From an uncultured Pelagibacteraceae bacterium (GTDB lineage Bacteria; Pseudomonadota; Alphaproteobacteria; Pelagibacterales; Pelagibacteraceae), in contig CACKVM010000002.1 in NCBI GenBank assembly GCA_902603625.1, positions 21,313 to 85,312 of the forward strand: a stretch of 64,000 bases of DNA, given 5' to 3'. Below, piece by piece: positions 35,831 through 44,641 of the stretch (positions within the stretch are counted from its first letter, which is position 1; each line of letters starts with the position of its first letter). The notes beneath the pieces are model-generated. The model was not told where the DNA came from. It searched no databases and saw only the letters and a list, made by a program, of their open reading frames with translations. Both the position numbers and the translations under genes were made by a program.

Positions 35831-36784
35831 ATGAAAAAAATTTTGATTACGAGAAAATTAATCAAAGAAAGTGAAGATAAAGCTTCAAAAACATTTGACC
35901 CAATATTTAATTCTAATGATGAGTTATATTCACAATCAAAAGTTATAGAGATGAGTCAAGGTTGTGACGGTATACTATCCTCTTTAACTGATAAGATGGA
36001 TAAAGAGACTATTGATAAGTTACCAGATACAATAAAAATTATTTCAAATTTTGCAGTTGGTTTTGGAAATATAGATTTGGAAGCAGCAAAAAAAAGAGGA
36101 ATTGCAGTTACTAATACACCTGAAGTTTTATCAGACGCAACAGCTGAGATTGGTATTCTTTTAATATTAGGAGCTTGTAGAAGGGCTGCAGAAGGAATTG
36201 AGTCTGCCAGAGAGGGTGGATGGAAATGGTCTGCAGATTATCTGATTGGTAAACAATTAACCGGAACAAGGCTTGGAGTTTTAGGAATGGGCAGAATTGG
36301 ACAGAAAATTGCAAGGATTGCAAAATCATTAGGAATGATTATTCACTATCATAACCGGTCAAAACTGAGCGCGGAAAAAGAGCAAGGTGCCATTTATCAT
36401 GATAATTTGAAAAGTCTTTTTTCAGTATCAGATGTTTTATCTATTTGTTGTCCAGCAACAAAAGAGACTGAAAATATGATAAACAAAGAGACAGTTGAGT
36501 ATTTCCCTAAAGGTGCAGTAATCACTAATGTTGCAAGAGGTGATATAGTTGATGATGATGCATTGATCGATGCACTTAATAGAAGAAAAATTTATGCTGC
36601 GGGACTTGATGTTTATAAGAATGAGCCAAATTTAAATCCAGGATACTTAAAGATTAAGTCAGCCTTTATTTTACCCCACTTAGGCAGCGCAACTAAAGAT
36701 ACCAGAATTGCTATGGCAAACCTTGCGATAGACAATATTGACGAGTTCTTTAAGACAGGAAATTGTGCAAATAAAGTAAATTAA
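35831..36784 (+). CDS. D-2-hydroxyacid dehydrogenase (glyoxylate/hydroxypyruvate reductase-like)
   Basis: 317 residues of the NAD(P)-dependent D-isomer-specific family: IKIISNFAVGFGNIDLEAAKKRGIAVTNTP, GVLGMGRIGQKIARIAKSLGM (Rossmann GxGxxG), CPATKETENMINKETVEYF, NVARGDIVDDDALIDAL with catalytic Arg, YKNEPNLNP (Glu) and ILPHLGSATKDTR with catalytic His. It likely reduces glyoxylate or hydroxypyruvate, or oxidises D-glycerate. It ends the hydroxy-acid enzyme run and is followed by a 118-bp gap before the TRAP genes. Confidence 0.92.
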   Translation: MKKILITRKLIKESEDKASKTFDPIFNSNDELYSQSKVIEMSQGCDGILSSLTDKMDKETIDKLPDTIKIISNFAVGFGNIDLEAAKKRGIAVTNTPEVLSDATAEIGILLILGACRRAAEGIESAREGGWKWSADYLIGKQLTGTRLGVLGMGRIGQKIARIAKSLGMIIHYHNRSKLSAEKEQGAIYHDNLKSLFSVSDVLSICCPATKETENMINKETVEYFPKGAVITNVARGDIVDDDALIDALNRRKIYAAGLDVYKNEPNLNPGYLKIKSAFILPHLGSATKDTRIAMANLAIDNIDEFFKTGNCANKVN

Positions 36785-36902
36785 TTCTACTTCAGATTGA
36801 AATTTTATTAAATTCTGCGACATCTGCTCCGTTTTTTGGAAAGACTCTAAACTGATTCTGTGTTTAAATTGATCGAGTTAATTAACTTTAATAGGAGTAA
36901 TA

Positions 36903-38060
36903 ATGACAAAAGAAAATAAATCATTGAAGGTAAAAACATCTTCAAGACGTAAGTTCTTTAAAACTGCTGCTAAAGCTGGTGCTGTAGCTGCAGCTGCTGT
37001 TGCAATGCCAAACATAGCAACTGCAGGCGGTCATAAAACTTTAAAGATGCAAGCTGCATGGCCAAGTGGAGCAAACATCTTTTTTGAAATGGCCGGAGAC
37101 TACTGCAAAATGGTAGATGAGATGTCTGGAGGTACACTTAAGATTGATCTTCAACCAGTTGGAGCAGTCGTAAAGACTTCAGAAATCGGACAAGCAGTAA
37201 GTTCTGGTGTAGTAGATATGGGTCACTGGGTGACTGCATATTGGTATGGTAAAAATCCTGCTGCATCATTATTTGGAACTGGTCCTTCATACGGTATGTC
37301 ATCTCAAGAAGTTATGGGATGGATGGAGTATGGTGGAGGAAGAAAACTGTATGATGAAACTCTTGCAAAAGTAGGTTTCGATTACATTGGTTTTTTCCAT
37401 ATGCCTATGCCAGCACAGCCTTTTGGTTGGTTCAAAAAGAACGTAACAAAAGTATCTGATGTTAAAGGTATGAAGTACAGAACAGTTGGTCTAGCGACTA
37501 ACGTTTTGACTGCAATGGGAATGGTAGTTAGACAATTACCAGGTGGTGAAATTCAGCCAGCTATGAAAACTGGTTTGATTGAAGCTGCTGAGTTTAACAA
37601 CCCAACTTCAGACTCTCAATTTGGTATGCAAGACGTTTCTAAGCATTATCACTTAGGAAGCTTCCACCAATCTCAAGAGATGTTTGAGATCCCAGTTAAC
37701 AAAAAAACATATAATAGTTTATCACCTGCGCACCAAGCGATATTGAAAAATGCTGCTTATGCTGCAAACAGTGATAACTACTTTAAAGCTTTAGTAAGAT
37801 ACTCAGCTGACTTAGCTAAGTTGATGAATGAGCATAAAGTAAATGTTTACCAAACTTCAGATGAGATTTTGGCTCAACAATTAAAAGGTTGGGACAAAGT
37901 AATTGGTGACTTTAATAAGAAAGATCCTTTCTTTAAGAAAGTTGTTGATTCTCAAAAAGCTTATGCGAAGAGAGTAATGAAGTACTTGCTGATGAATCAG
38001 CCTAATTACAAACTTGCATATGAAAATGAGTTTGGTCCAATTGGAAAAGTTAAGATATAA
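36903..38060 (+). CDS. TRAP transporter periplasmic binding protein (DctP type)
   Basis: 385 residues. The twin-arginine signal SSRRKFFKTAAKAGAVAAAAV sends the folded protein by the Tat route. The mature part shows the DctP/TakP-like elements LKMQAAWPSGANIFFEMAGDYCKMV, GQAVSSGVVDMGHWVTAYW, GMKYRTVGLATNVLTAMGM, and KTGLIEAAEFNNPTSDSQFG with the substrate-carboxylate Arg in KYRT. This subgroup includes binders of 2-oxo acids and lactate. Codons are visibly more GC-rich and optimised than neighbours, as expected for an abundant periplasmic protein. A GC-rich terminator follows, so it is produced in excess over the permease. Confidence 0.95.
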   Translation: MTKENKSLKVKTSSRRKFFKTAAKAGAVAAAAVAMPNIATAGGHKTLKMQAAWPSGANIFFEMAGDYCKMVDEMSGGTLKIDLQPVGAVVKTSEIGQAVSSGVVDMGHWVTAYWYGKNPAASLFGTGPSYGMSSQEVMGWMEYGGGRKLYDETLAKVGFDYIGFFHMPMPAQPFGWFKKNVTKVSDVKGMKYRTVGLATNVLTAMGMVVRQLPGGEIQPAMKTGLIEAAEFNNPTSDSQFGMQDVSKHYHLGSFHQSQEMFEIPVNKKTYNSLSPAHQAILKNAAYAANSDNYFKALVRYSADLAKLMNEHKVNVYQTSDEILAQQLKGWDKVIGDFNKKDPFFKKVVDSQKAYAKRVMKYLLMNQPNYKLAYENEFGPIGKVKI

Positions 38061-38082
38061 TTAACTTTTATAAATTTTAATG

Positions 38083-38105
38083 AGGGGGCTTCGGCCCCCT
38101 TTTTT
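38083..38105 (+). terminator. Rho-independent terminator after dctP
   Basis: AGGGGGC-TTCG-GCCCCCT forms a perfect 7-bp stem with a UUCG tetraloop closed by C-G, followed by TTTTT. It sits between the binding-protein gene and dctQ, so read-through probably gives lower permease expression than binding protein. Confidence 0.93.
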
Positions 38106-38145
38106 ATTTGATTAATTCAAGACAATTCAATAAGAGTCTATATTT

Positions 38146-38739
38146 ATGATGAGATCTTATATAAAATTCGCTGATCGTTTGAGTGTCTCGATGGGTAAAG
38201 CATTCTCGTGGTGTATAGTAATTTTGATGGGCGGAACATGCTATGAAGTTTTTATGGCGTATGCTTTGAATGCCCCAACCTTGTGGAATTTCGATTTTAG
38301 TCTTCAGATGTACGGTGCAATTTTTATGATGGCAGGAGCTTATACTTTATGCACCGAAGCGCATGTTAGAGGAGATGTTATATACAGATTATTTTCTCAG
38401 AGAACGCAAGCTTGGATAGATGTTGTTTTATATTTTATTTTCTTCTTCCCTGGCGTCATTGCTTTAGCTTTTTATGGTTATGAATATGCAGCATTAGCAT
38501 GGAAAATTAAAGAAACAAGTTGGAATAGCCCTGCACAAATTCAAATTTATATGGCAAAATCTTTAATACCATTATCTGGAGCACTTTTAACACTTCAAGG
38601 AATTGGTGAGGTATTTAGATGTATCATTTGTATTCAAACAGGTAGTTGGCCTGAAAGAGGAACAGAGCGTGATGCTGAGGAAACTGAAAAAGTATTAATG
38701 AGAACTTCACAAGAAGGTAATAAAGAAGATGTTATTTAG
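38146..38739 (+). CDS. TRAP transporter small permease (DctQ type)
   Basis: 197 residues with four membrane segments (about residues 17-35, 50-70, 84-105 and 132-152). GGTCYEVFMAYALNAPTLWNFDFSLQ and GAYTLCTEAHVRGDVIY are typical of DctQ proteins (W-x-E/G and HVRxD motif). It forms the small subunit beside DctM in sodium-driven substrate uptake. Its end overlaps dctM by 11 bp. Confidence 0.94.
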   Translation: MMRSYIKFADRLSVSMGKAFSWCIVILMGGTCYEVFMAYALNAPTLWNFDFSLQMYGAIFMMAGAYTLCTEAHVRGDVIYRLFSQRTQAWIDVVLYFIFFFPGVIALAFYGYEYAALAWKIKETSWNSPAQIQIYMAKSLIPLSGALLTLQGIGEVFRCIICIQTGSWPERGTERDAEETEKVLMRTSQEGNKEDVI

Positions 38740-40090
38740 TCTAACAAATCCTGAAGTAGCAATTATGATGATGGGAATATTTCTATTTGCAGTCTTATTA
38801 GGTTTTCCTATTGCTTTCACGTTAATGGCGATGGGTCTTGGTTTTGGATATTATGCTTACTTTGATCCGACTAAGATGGAGCATCTGTTTGATAACAGGA
38901 TTTTCCAACTCTTTGTTCAAAATACCTACACTGTAATGGACAACAATGTGTTGACCGCAGTCCCCCTCTTCTTGTTTATGGGATATTTAGTTGAAAGAGC
39001 TGGAATTGTTGCAAAATTATTTTTTGCAATAAGATTAGCATCTCACAAACTTCCAGCTTCAATGGCAGTTGCTGCACTAATTACTTGTGCGCTATTCTCA
39101 ACTGCTACAGGTATTATAGGAGCTGTAGTAACTTTAATGGGCCTTCTTGCTTGGCCAGCAATGATTAAAGCTGGTTATGATAAAAAATTTGCATCTGGAA
39201 TTATTTGTTCAGGAGGTTGTCTAGGAATTTTGATACCACCTAGTATTATGTTAATCGTCTATTCTGTAATTGCTCAATTATCCCCTTTAAGATTATTTGC
39301 AGCTGCAATTTTCCCAGGATTAATGCTAGCAGGACTTTATATAGGTTATGCAGTATTTAGGGCTTGGATGAATCCCTCAATAGCACCTAAACCTGCAGCA
39401 GAGGAAATTCCTCCTCCTGCAGTAATTATGAAAGAAGTTTTAGTTTCTTTCTTACCTTTATTCTCATTAATCATCTTAGTTTTGGGAACAATACTTGCAG
39501 GTATAGCAACCCCAGCAGAGGCAGCCGCTGTTGGTGCATTTGGCTCATTAGTGCTTTCATATTTTTATAAAACACTTAAATGGAAAAATTTTAAAGAGTC
39601 AGTTTTTCTTACAGCAAAAACAACAGCCATGATTATGTGGTTGTTCATTGGTTCTTGGACATTTGCCTCAGTATTTTCATACTTGGGTGGTCACGAAGTT
39701 TTTGAGCATTTTTTCAAATCCTTAAATTTACAGCCTTGGCAGTTTTTAGTTATTACCCAATTAATTATATTTTTATTGGGATGGCCCCTAGAATGGACTG
39801 AAATATTAATCATATTTGTACCGATATTTTTACCATTAGTTGAATTTTTTGGAGTTAATCCATATTTTTTTGCAATGTTAATCGCATTAAATTTACAAAC
39901 CTCATTTCTGACACCCCCCATGGCAATGTCAGCTTATTATTTGAAAGGAGTTCAATCAAAGAACGTTGAGCTTATGGAAATTTTTGGAGGGATAATGCCT
40001 TTCTTAGGAATTGTAATTTTAGCGATGGTTCTGATGTATTTATTCCCAGGAATAGCACTTTGGTTACCAGAGACATTATTTGCAAATTAA
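38729..40090 (+). CDS. TRAP transporter large permease (DctM type)
   Basis: 453 residues with about 12-13 membrane segments and DctM signatures: VLTAVPLFLFMGYLVERAG, CALFSTATGIIGAVVTLMG, GGCLGILIPPSIMLIVYSVIA, GIATPAEAAAVGAFGSLV, and NLQTSFLTPPMAMSAYYLKG. It is the translocation subunit, with the sodium- and substrate-path motifs in the PPS and PAEAAA regions. It overlaps dctQ and is followed by an amidase gene after 6 bp, which suggests the imported solute may contain an amide or that amidase acts in the same pathway. Confidence 0.95.
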   Translation: MLFSLTNPEVAIMMMGIFLFAVLLGFPIAFTLMAMGLGFGYYAYFDPTKMEHLFDNRIFQLFVQNTYTVMDNNVLTAVPLFLFMGYLVERAGIVAKLFFAIRLASHKLPASMAVAALITCALFSTATGIIGAVVTLMGLLAWPAMIKAGYDKKFASGIICSGGCLGILIPPSIMLIVYSVIAQLSPLRLFAAAIFPGLMLAGLYIGYAVFRAWMNPSIAPKPAAEEIPPPAVIMKEVLVSFLPLFSLIILVLGTILAGIATPAEAAAVGAFGSLVLSYFYKTLKWKNFKESVFLTAKTTAMIMWLFIGSWTFASVFSYLGGHEVFEHFFKSLNLQPWQFLVITQLIIFLLGWPLEWTEILIIFVPIFLPLVEFFGVNPYFFAMLIALNLQTSFLTPPMAMSAYYLKGVQSKNVELMEIFGGIMPFLGIVILAMVLMYLFPGIALWLPETLFAN

Positions 40091-40096
40091 TTTTGA

Positions 40097-41425
40097 ATGA
40101 CAGATATATTTTCATTAAGTCTTGAGGAACTAGCAAAAAAGATAAATGGTGCTCAGCTTACATCAGTCGAAGTTTGTGAAAAATATATTGAAAGAATAAA
40201 TAAGTTTGAAAAAGATGTAAAAGCCTGGGCACATTTTGATAAAAAAGTTTTATTAGAAAAAGCAACCGAAGCTGATGATCATAGAAGATCAGGAAAACCA
40301 GTAGGACCACTGCATGGAGTGCCGATAGCAGTTAAAGATATCATAGGAACTGTTGATATGCCTACTGAGTGTGGAACTGTAATTAGAAAAGGAAAATCGT
40401 ATTCTCAAAATGCTGAAATAATTGATTTGCTTCATGCATCAGGAGCAATTGTCATGGGTAAAACAGCAACCTCAGAACTTGCCTACTTAGGACCCCCAGC
40501 CACAACTAATCCACATGATAAAACTAGAACACCAGGTGGTTCATCAAGTGGATCAGCAGCTTCGGTTGCTTCTTTTATGGCACCGGCTTCTATTGGTTCT
40601 CAAACAGGAGGATCTGTAATAAGACCAGCGTCTTATTGTGGTGTAGTTGGTTATAAACCAAGTTATGGACTTATTTCTAGAAATGGAGTTTTAAGAACCT
40701 CATACAGCTTAGATCAAATTGGAATGTTTGGTCGTAAAGTTGAAGATGTAGCTATGTTAGCAAAGGTATTGATAAAGAAAGATAAATATGATCCAGCTAC
40801 GATTCATTACTCTACAGAAAATATTTTAACTGAAACTAAGAAAGGTCCAATTTTTGAGCCTAAGTTTATTTTTTATAAAACTGATCATTGGAAAATAATT
40901 GATAAAAAATCACGAGAATCTTTTGAATATTTTATTAAATCTTTTAAAAAAAATATTGAGATATTTGACACTCCCTCATATTTTAAGGATATACACAAAT
41001 ATCATAAAATTATTCATGAAACAGACTTGGCTAATAATTTTTCTGTTTATTTTAAAAAATTTAAAAATAAACTTTCAAAGTATATGCAAGATGCTATTTC
41101 AAATGGAAATAAGTACACTGCAAAGGAATATGCTGAGGCAATTGATTTTATGAAAAGAAGTTATGAGTCTTATGAGGAAGTATTTGAAGACTATCATGGA
41201 GTACTATCTCCATCTAGTCCTGGTGTTGCGCCTAAAGGATTAAAGAGCACTGGAACAGCAGAATTTAACAAAGTCTGGTCGTATCTAGGTACCCCCTGTA
41301 TATCACTGCCTTTACTTGAGGGTGAAAATAATCTACCATTAGGAGTTCAATTAATTGGCAACAAATATGATGATCATAGATTTTTAGGTGTTGCTAATTG
41401 GCTTGAGAAGGAGTGTCAGGAATAA
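40097..41425 (+). CDS. Amidase signature family enzyme (GatA-like)
   Basis: 442 residues with the Ser-cisSer-Lys triad: VPIAVKDIIGTVDMPTECGT (Lys), TPGGSSSGSAASVASFMAPASIGSQTGGS (cis-Ser and nucleophilic Ser), then RPASYCGVVGYKPSYG. It hydrolyses a linear amide to acid and ammonia. The C-terminal part is shorter than GatA (typically about 480-490) and no gatB or gatC is adjacent, so it is more likely a catabolic amidase than the tRNA transamidation subunit. It is in the TRAP operon, 6 bp after dctM. Confidence 0.88.
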   Translation: MTDIFSLSLEELAKKINGAQLTSVEVCEKYIERINKFEKDVKAWAHFDKKVLLEKATEADDHRRSGKPVGPLHGVPIAVKDIIGTVDMPTECGTVIRKGKSYSQNAEIIDLLHASGAIVMGKTATSELAYLGPPATTNPHDKTRTPGGSSSGSAASVASFMAPASIGSQTGGSVIRPASYCGVVGYKPSYGLISRNGVLRTSYSLDQIGMFGRKVEDVAMLAKVLIKKDKYDPATIHYSTENILTETKKGPIFEPKFIFYKTDHWKIIDKKSRESFEYFIKSFKKNIEIFDTPSYFKDIHKYHKIIHETDLANNFSVYFKKFKNKLSKYMQDAISNGNKYTAKEYAEAIDFMKRSYESYEEVFEDYHGVLSPSSPGVAPKGLKSTGTAEFNKVWSYLGTPCISLPLLEGENNLPLGVQLIGNKYDDHRFLGVANWLEKECQE

Positions 41426-41429
41426 TCGT

Positions 41430-41606
41430 ATGAATAAAATAACAACAATAATAGGTTTGTCATTTGCTGTTTTCTTTTTAATTGGTCTAGCGACCACTCT
41501 TACTAGATCAATGATGATTGGTTTTTTAGACGTAATACCGGTTTATTTGTTAATGGGTGCTGCCATCATAATGATGATTTACGAAGCCTTCTTTGATAAA
41601 AGTTAA
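41430..41606 (+). CDS. Small membrane protein, 58 aa
   Basis: Starts at ATG 41430 (MNKITTIIG), 4 bp after the amidase stop; the ORF-track start at 41388 lies inside the amidase and is less likely. The product has two membrane segments (about residues 3-22 and 32-52) joined by SMMIGFLDVIP. No family recognised. Tight spacing after the amidase suggests co-transcription with the TRAP operon. Confidence 0.65.
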   Translation: MNKITTIIGLSFAVFFLIGLATTLTRSMMIGFLDVIPVYLLMGAAIIMMIYEAFFDKS

Positions 41607-41617
41607 TTTATCGTAAA

Positions 41618-42524
41618 TTGAATAACTCAAAGAAAAACTTTTTTTCATTTTCATTGTTATTTATTCAGCCAATTTTTATGGCTAGTAATCTTGTTGTAGC
41701 AAGAGGGGGCGTTGAGTTTGTACCTCCAATATCGTTAGCTTTTTGGAGATGGACACTAGTTTTTTTGATATTATTACCTTTTACATACATAACATTAAAA
41801 AAAAATTTTAAGACTATTAAAAAAGAATATAAAAAATTATTTTTTTTAGGCTCAATGGGATGTGGAGTATGCGGAGCCTTTCCATTTTTGGCAGGCGAAA
41901 CAACAACTGTAACAAATATGGGAATTATTTATACATCTTCGCCTGTGTTCATAATTTTGATTTCATACTTTTTTTTTCATGAAAATATAAATTTCACAAA
42001 AATAATTGGATTAATCGTATGTTTAATAGGTGTCTTTACAATCATTATAAAAGGAGATTTAAATTTATTAATTAGTTTGCAATTTACAATTGGTGATTTA
42101 TGGATGTTAGCTGCTGCTATTGGATGGGCATTATATTCAATTTATTTATTTTACTGGAATTCAGAACTTAAAATTTTTGAAAGATTTACTTTAATATCAT
42201 TTTTTGGAGCTTTAAGTTTATTACCATTTTATATTGGTGAAGAAATATTCTACAAACAGACAGCTTTTATACCTGAATTTTATTTCTGGGTAATTTTTGC
42301 TGCTATTTCACCAGGAATAATTGCTTTTACACTTTACACTTTTGCTCAAAAAAAAATTAGGTGCATCTTTAACGGGTTTCACTCTTTATGTTTTTACAGT
42401 CTATGGAGCGATTTATGGTTATTTTTTATTTGACGAAAAATTTGAAAATTATCATTTCATAGGAACAATTCTAGTATTTTTTGGAATATACTTAGCAAAG
42501 AAAAAAAATGTTAAAAAAGTCTAG
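41618..42524 (+). pseudogene. EamA/DMT family transporter, frameshifted at an A9 run
   Basis: The frame from TTG 41618 encodes the first about 245 residues of a ten-helix EamA-type drug/metabolite transporter (FIQPIFMASNLVVARGG, FPFLAGETTTVTNMGIIY). At an A9 run (42348-42356) it leaves the coding frame and ends at 42433 with the unrelated RCIFNGFHSLCF. The +1 frame continues the family sequence exactly: LGASLTGFTLYVFTVYGAIYG then YFLFDEKFENYHFIGTILVF to the stop at 42524. Removing one A restores a single protein of about 300 residues. It may be a real mutation, polymerase slippage that is corrected at transcription, or a sequencing error. Confidence 0.8.
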
Positions 42525-43326
42525 GAATATTTTGTTGTTATTTTTTCAAATAATTATTTTTGTTTACTTTTTAATCTTAGTTTTTTTATATTTTTATCAG
42601 AGAAGTTTATTATATCATCCTAATGAAAATAATTATTCTGGCGATCAAATATCGGTACCTATTGAAAAAGTAAAAATTAATACAGAGGATAATATTGAAT
42701 TATTGGCCTGGTTTCATGAAAAAGACTTAATCAATAATAAAACAATTTTATTTTTTCATGGTAATGCAGGTAATCTGGAAAATAGAATTTATAAATTGAA
42801 TCAATTCGGTGACATGGAAGTGAACTTTCTGATTATAGCTTGGAGAGGATTTAGTGGAAATAATGGAAATCCTACAGAAAAAGGTCTTTATATTGATGGC
42901 AGAAGTGCAATTAAATGGTTAATAGACAAAGGTGTAGAAGAAAAAAATATAATTTTGTATGGTGAATCTTTGGGGACTGGTGTTGCTACACATTTATCTC
43001 AAAATAAAGATTTTGCAGGAGTCATCTTAGAGACACCATTCACTTCGATGACAGATGCAGCTAAAATATTTTATCCATATATACCTGTTGGTATATTGTT
43101 GAAAGATAAATTTGATAATAAAAATAAAGTAAAAAATATTAAATCTCCTGTTTTAATTCTACATGGTGAAGCCGACCAAATAGTCCCTTTTGATATGGGA
43201 AAAAAAATTTTTAGCTTAGCTAACGAACCCAAATATTCTTATTTTACTAAAACGGATAATCACATGATGGAATTTGATAAAAAATTGATAAAAGCTTTAA
43301 AAACATTTATAAAAAGTTTGAATTAA
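42508..43326 (+). CDS. Alpha/beta hydrolase, BEM46/YfhR-like
   Basis: 272 residues with an N-terminal membrane anchor (LLFFQIIIFVYFLILVFLYF) then an alpha/beta-hydrolase domain. The oxyanion region TILFFHGNAGNLENR, nucleophile elbow ILYGESLGTGVATHL (G-x-S-x-G), acid in ILHGEADQIVPFDMG and catalytic His in DNHMMEF are all present. Closest in pattern to the BEM46/YfhR group of membrane-anchored serine hydrolases of unknown substrate. Its start overlaps the restored end of the EamA gene by 17 bp, so the pair was probably an operon. Confidence 0.9.
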   Translation: MLKKSRNILLLFFQIIIFVYFLILVFLYFYQRSLLYHPNENNYSGDQISVPIEKVKINTEDNIELLAWFHEKDLINNKTILFFHGNAGNLENRIYKLNQFGDMEVNFLIIAWRGFSGNNGNPTEKGLYIDGRSAIKWLIDKGVEEKNIILYGESLGTGVATHLSQNKDFAGVILETPFTSMTDAAKIFYPYIPVGILLKDKFDNKNKVKNIKSPVLILHGEADQIVPFDMGKKIFSLANEPKYSYFTKTDNHMMEFDKKLIKALKTFIKSLN

Positions 43327-43362
43327 AAAAGTTATAAGAAATTAAAATTTACTATTTTAAAA

Positions 43363-43995
43363 ATGAAACAAGTAATCCAAACTTCAAGAGGCGATATATC
43401 ATTTGAACCTACAAGAGAATTTTTTGACTCAGAAAAAAAAATAAACAAAAAAATTTCTCGTGAAAATATTCTTATATTAAGAGATGTTTTAATTAAAACG
43501 AAAGTTAGATGGGGGTTATTATTTGGAACATTGTTGGGCGCAGTTAGAGAAGGAGATTTTATAGAATGGGATATTGATACAGATATCTTTGTATTTGATG
43601 AGGACAAACAGGATTTATTAGACTCAATACCAGATCTTCAAAATAATGGGTTTAGAGTAATAAGATTTAATGACAACAAAACTATTTTATCAATTGAGAG
43701 AAATAATGATTATATTGATTTTTATTTCTTTAAAAAATCTTTTTCAGGTCGAAAATGTGAAAAATATTTTATTCCTAAAAAGTTTTTTATAAATCTTTCA
43801 GAAATAAATTTTTTTGATAAAAATTTTCCAACTTTCAACCATGTAAAAGAATATTTGGTATTCCAGTATGGCAATACTTGGAATATTAAAATTAAAGATG
43901 CTTATGCAACTGGAAATATAGTTACTTTCAAAGATATTTTGAAAAAAAAATTTCCTTTATTAATAAACATAATTCGATCAATACTTAAGAAATAA
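43363..43995 (+). CDS. LicD-like nucleotidyltransferase-fold protein
   Basis: 210 residues. WGLLFGTLLGAVREGDFIEWDIDTDIFVFDED carries the LicD-type pattern of a G-x-LLG-x-R turn followed by a DxD metal site on a nucleotidyltransferase fold. LicD-family enzymes attach phosphocholine or related groups to surface glycans. The C-terminal half (FFKKSFSGRKCEKYFIPKKFF ... GNTWNIKIKDAYATG) also fits LicD-like proteins. AT-rich and Lys-rich like the glycosyltransferase at 6266. It stands between the hydrolase and a secreted hypothetical, so an envelope role is likely but the substrate is unknown. Confidence 0.8.
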   Translation: MKQVIQTSRGDISFEPTREFFDSEKKINKKISRENILILRDVLIKTKVRWGLLFGTLLGAVREGDFIEWDIDTDIFVFDEDKQDLLDSIPDLQNNGFRVIRFNDNKTILSIERNNDYIDFYFFKKSFSGRKCEKYFIPKKFFINLSEINFFDKNFPTFNHVKEYLVFQYGNTWNIKIKDAYATGNIVTFKDILKKKFPLLINIIRSILKK

Positions 43996-44077
43996 ATCTG
44001 AAATAAAAAGCGTATAAATATTAATTAAGCCATAATCTTAACAAATATTAATCTAATTTTTTATTTAAATGTTTTAA

Positions 44078-44641
44078 ATGAAACATTTTTTTTTAATTAT
44101 TTTATTTTTATTAAATTTAGAACAAATTACTTTTGCAAATGATAATGAATTTAGTGCAGATGATTTATTTCACATTGATAATATGAATTCATATAATAAT
44201 AATTTTGCCTTATATTTTAAATCTAGAAATAAGTCAGTTTTGGCCAAAGGTGAAATTTCAAATTATATAAATGATTATCCCAAAGATCTTTATATTTATG
44301 ATTATCAATCAAAAAAATCATCTCCTTTAATTTCATATGAGTGGTTTCCTGCTCAAGCAAAATATCATTTAGAAGAATATGATTTTCCAGTTTTTCCAGA
44401 TGATTTTGCTTATTACCTTTTAAGAGATGATAGAACGCTCATTATGATAAGTGCTGTAAAAAGTTTAAGAGCTAACTTCAAATTTGATATAGTAAAAAAA
44501 AAACTTGAACTTTATCCAACAAATGGAAAATTCGAGTTTATTATATCTTCATTTGCTAAAAACTGTGGACACAATAATTTTGAAAATAATTACGAATGTA
44601 GTTTATATAAACCTTTAATTTCTAGTAATTTAATAAACTAA
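44078..44641 (+). CDS. Secreted hypothetical protein, 187 aa
   Basis: Signal peptide (FFLIILFLLNLEQITFA) followed by an Asn/Asp/Tyr-rich mature region with no motif I recognise. There is a short pair of cysteines near the C-terminus (SFAKNCGH, YECSLYK). Start ATG 44078 is 82 bp after the LicD-like gene, and its stop overlaps convergent ftsY by 4 bp. Composition suggests a lineage-specific envelope or periplasmic protein. Confidence 0.65.
   Translation: MKHFFLIILFLLNLEQITFANDNEFSADDLFHIDNMNSYNNNFALYFKSRNKSVLAKGEISNYINDYPKDLYIYDYQSKKSSPLISYEWFPAQAKYHLEEYDFPVFPDDFAYYLLRDDRTLIMISAVKSLRANFKFDIVKKKLELYPTNGKFEFIISSFAKNCGHNNFENNYECSLYKPLISSNLIN

Noticed and set aside
41388-41606. 72-aa start of the small membrane gene inside the amidase
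   Set aside because: The ATG at 41430 avoids overlap with the amidase and gives the hydrophobic start directly.
42321-42524. Separate 67-aa membrane gene
   Set aside because: It is the continuation of the EamA transporter after the A9 frameshift, not a new gene.
43332-43607. Minus-strand ORF over the LicD-like gene
   Set aside because: Antisense shadow of the LicD-like gene; Ser/Phe/Ile-rich without motifs.
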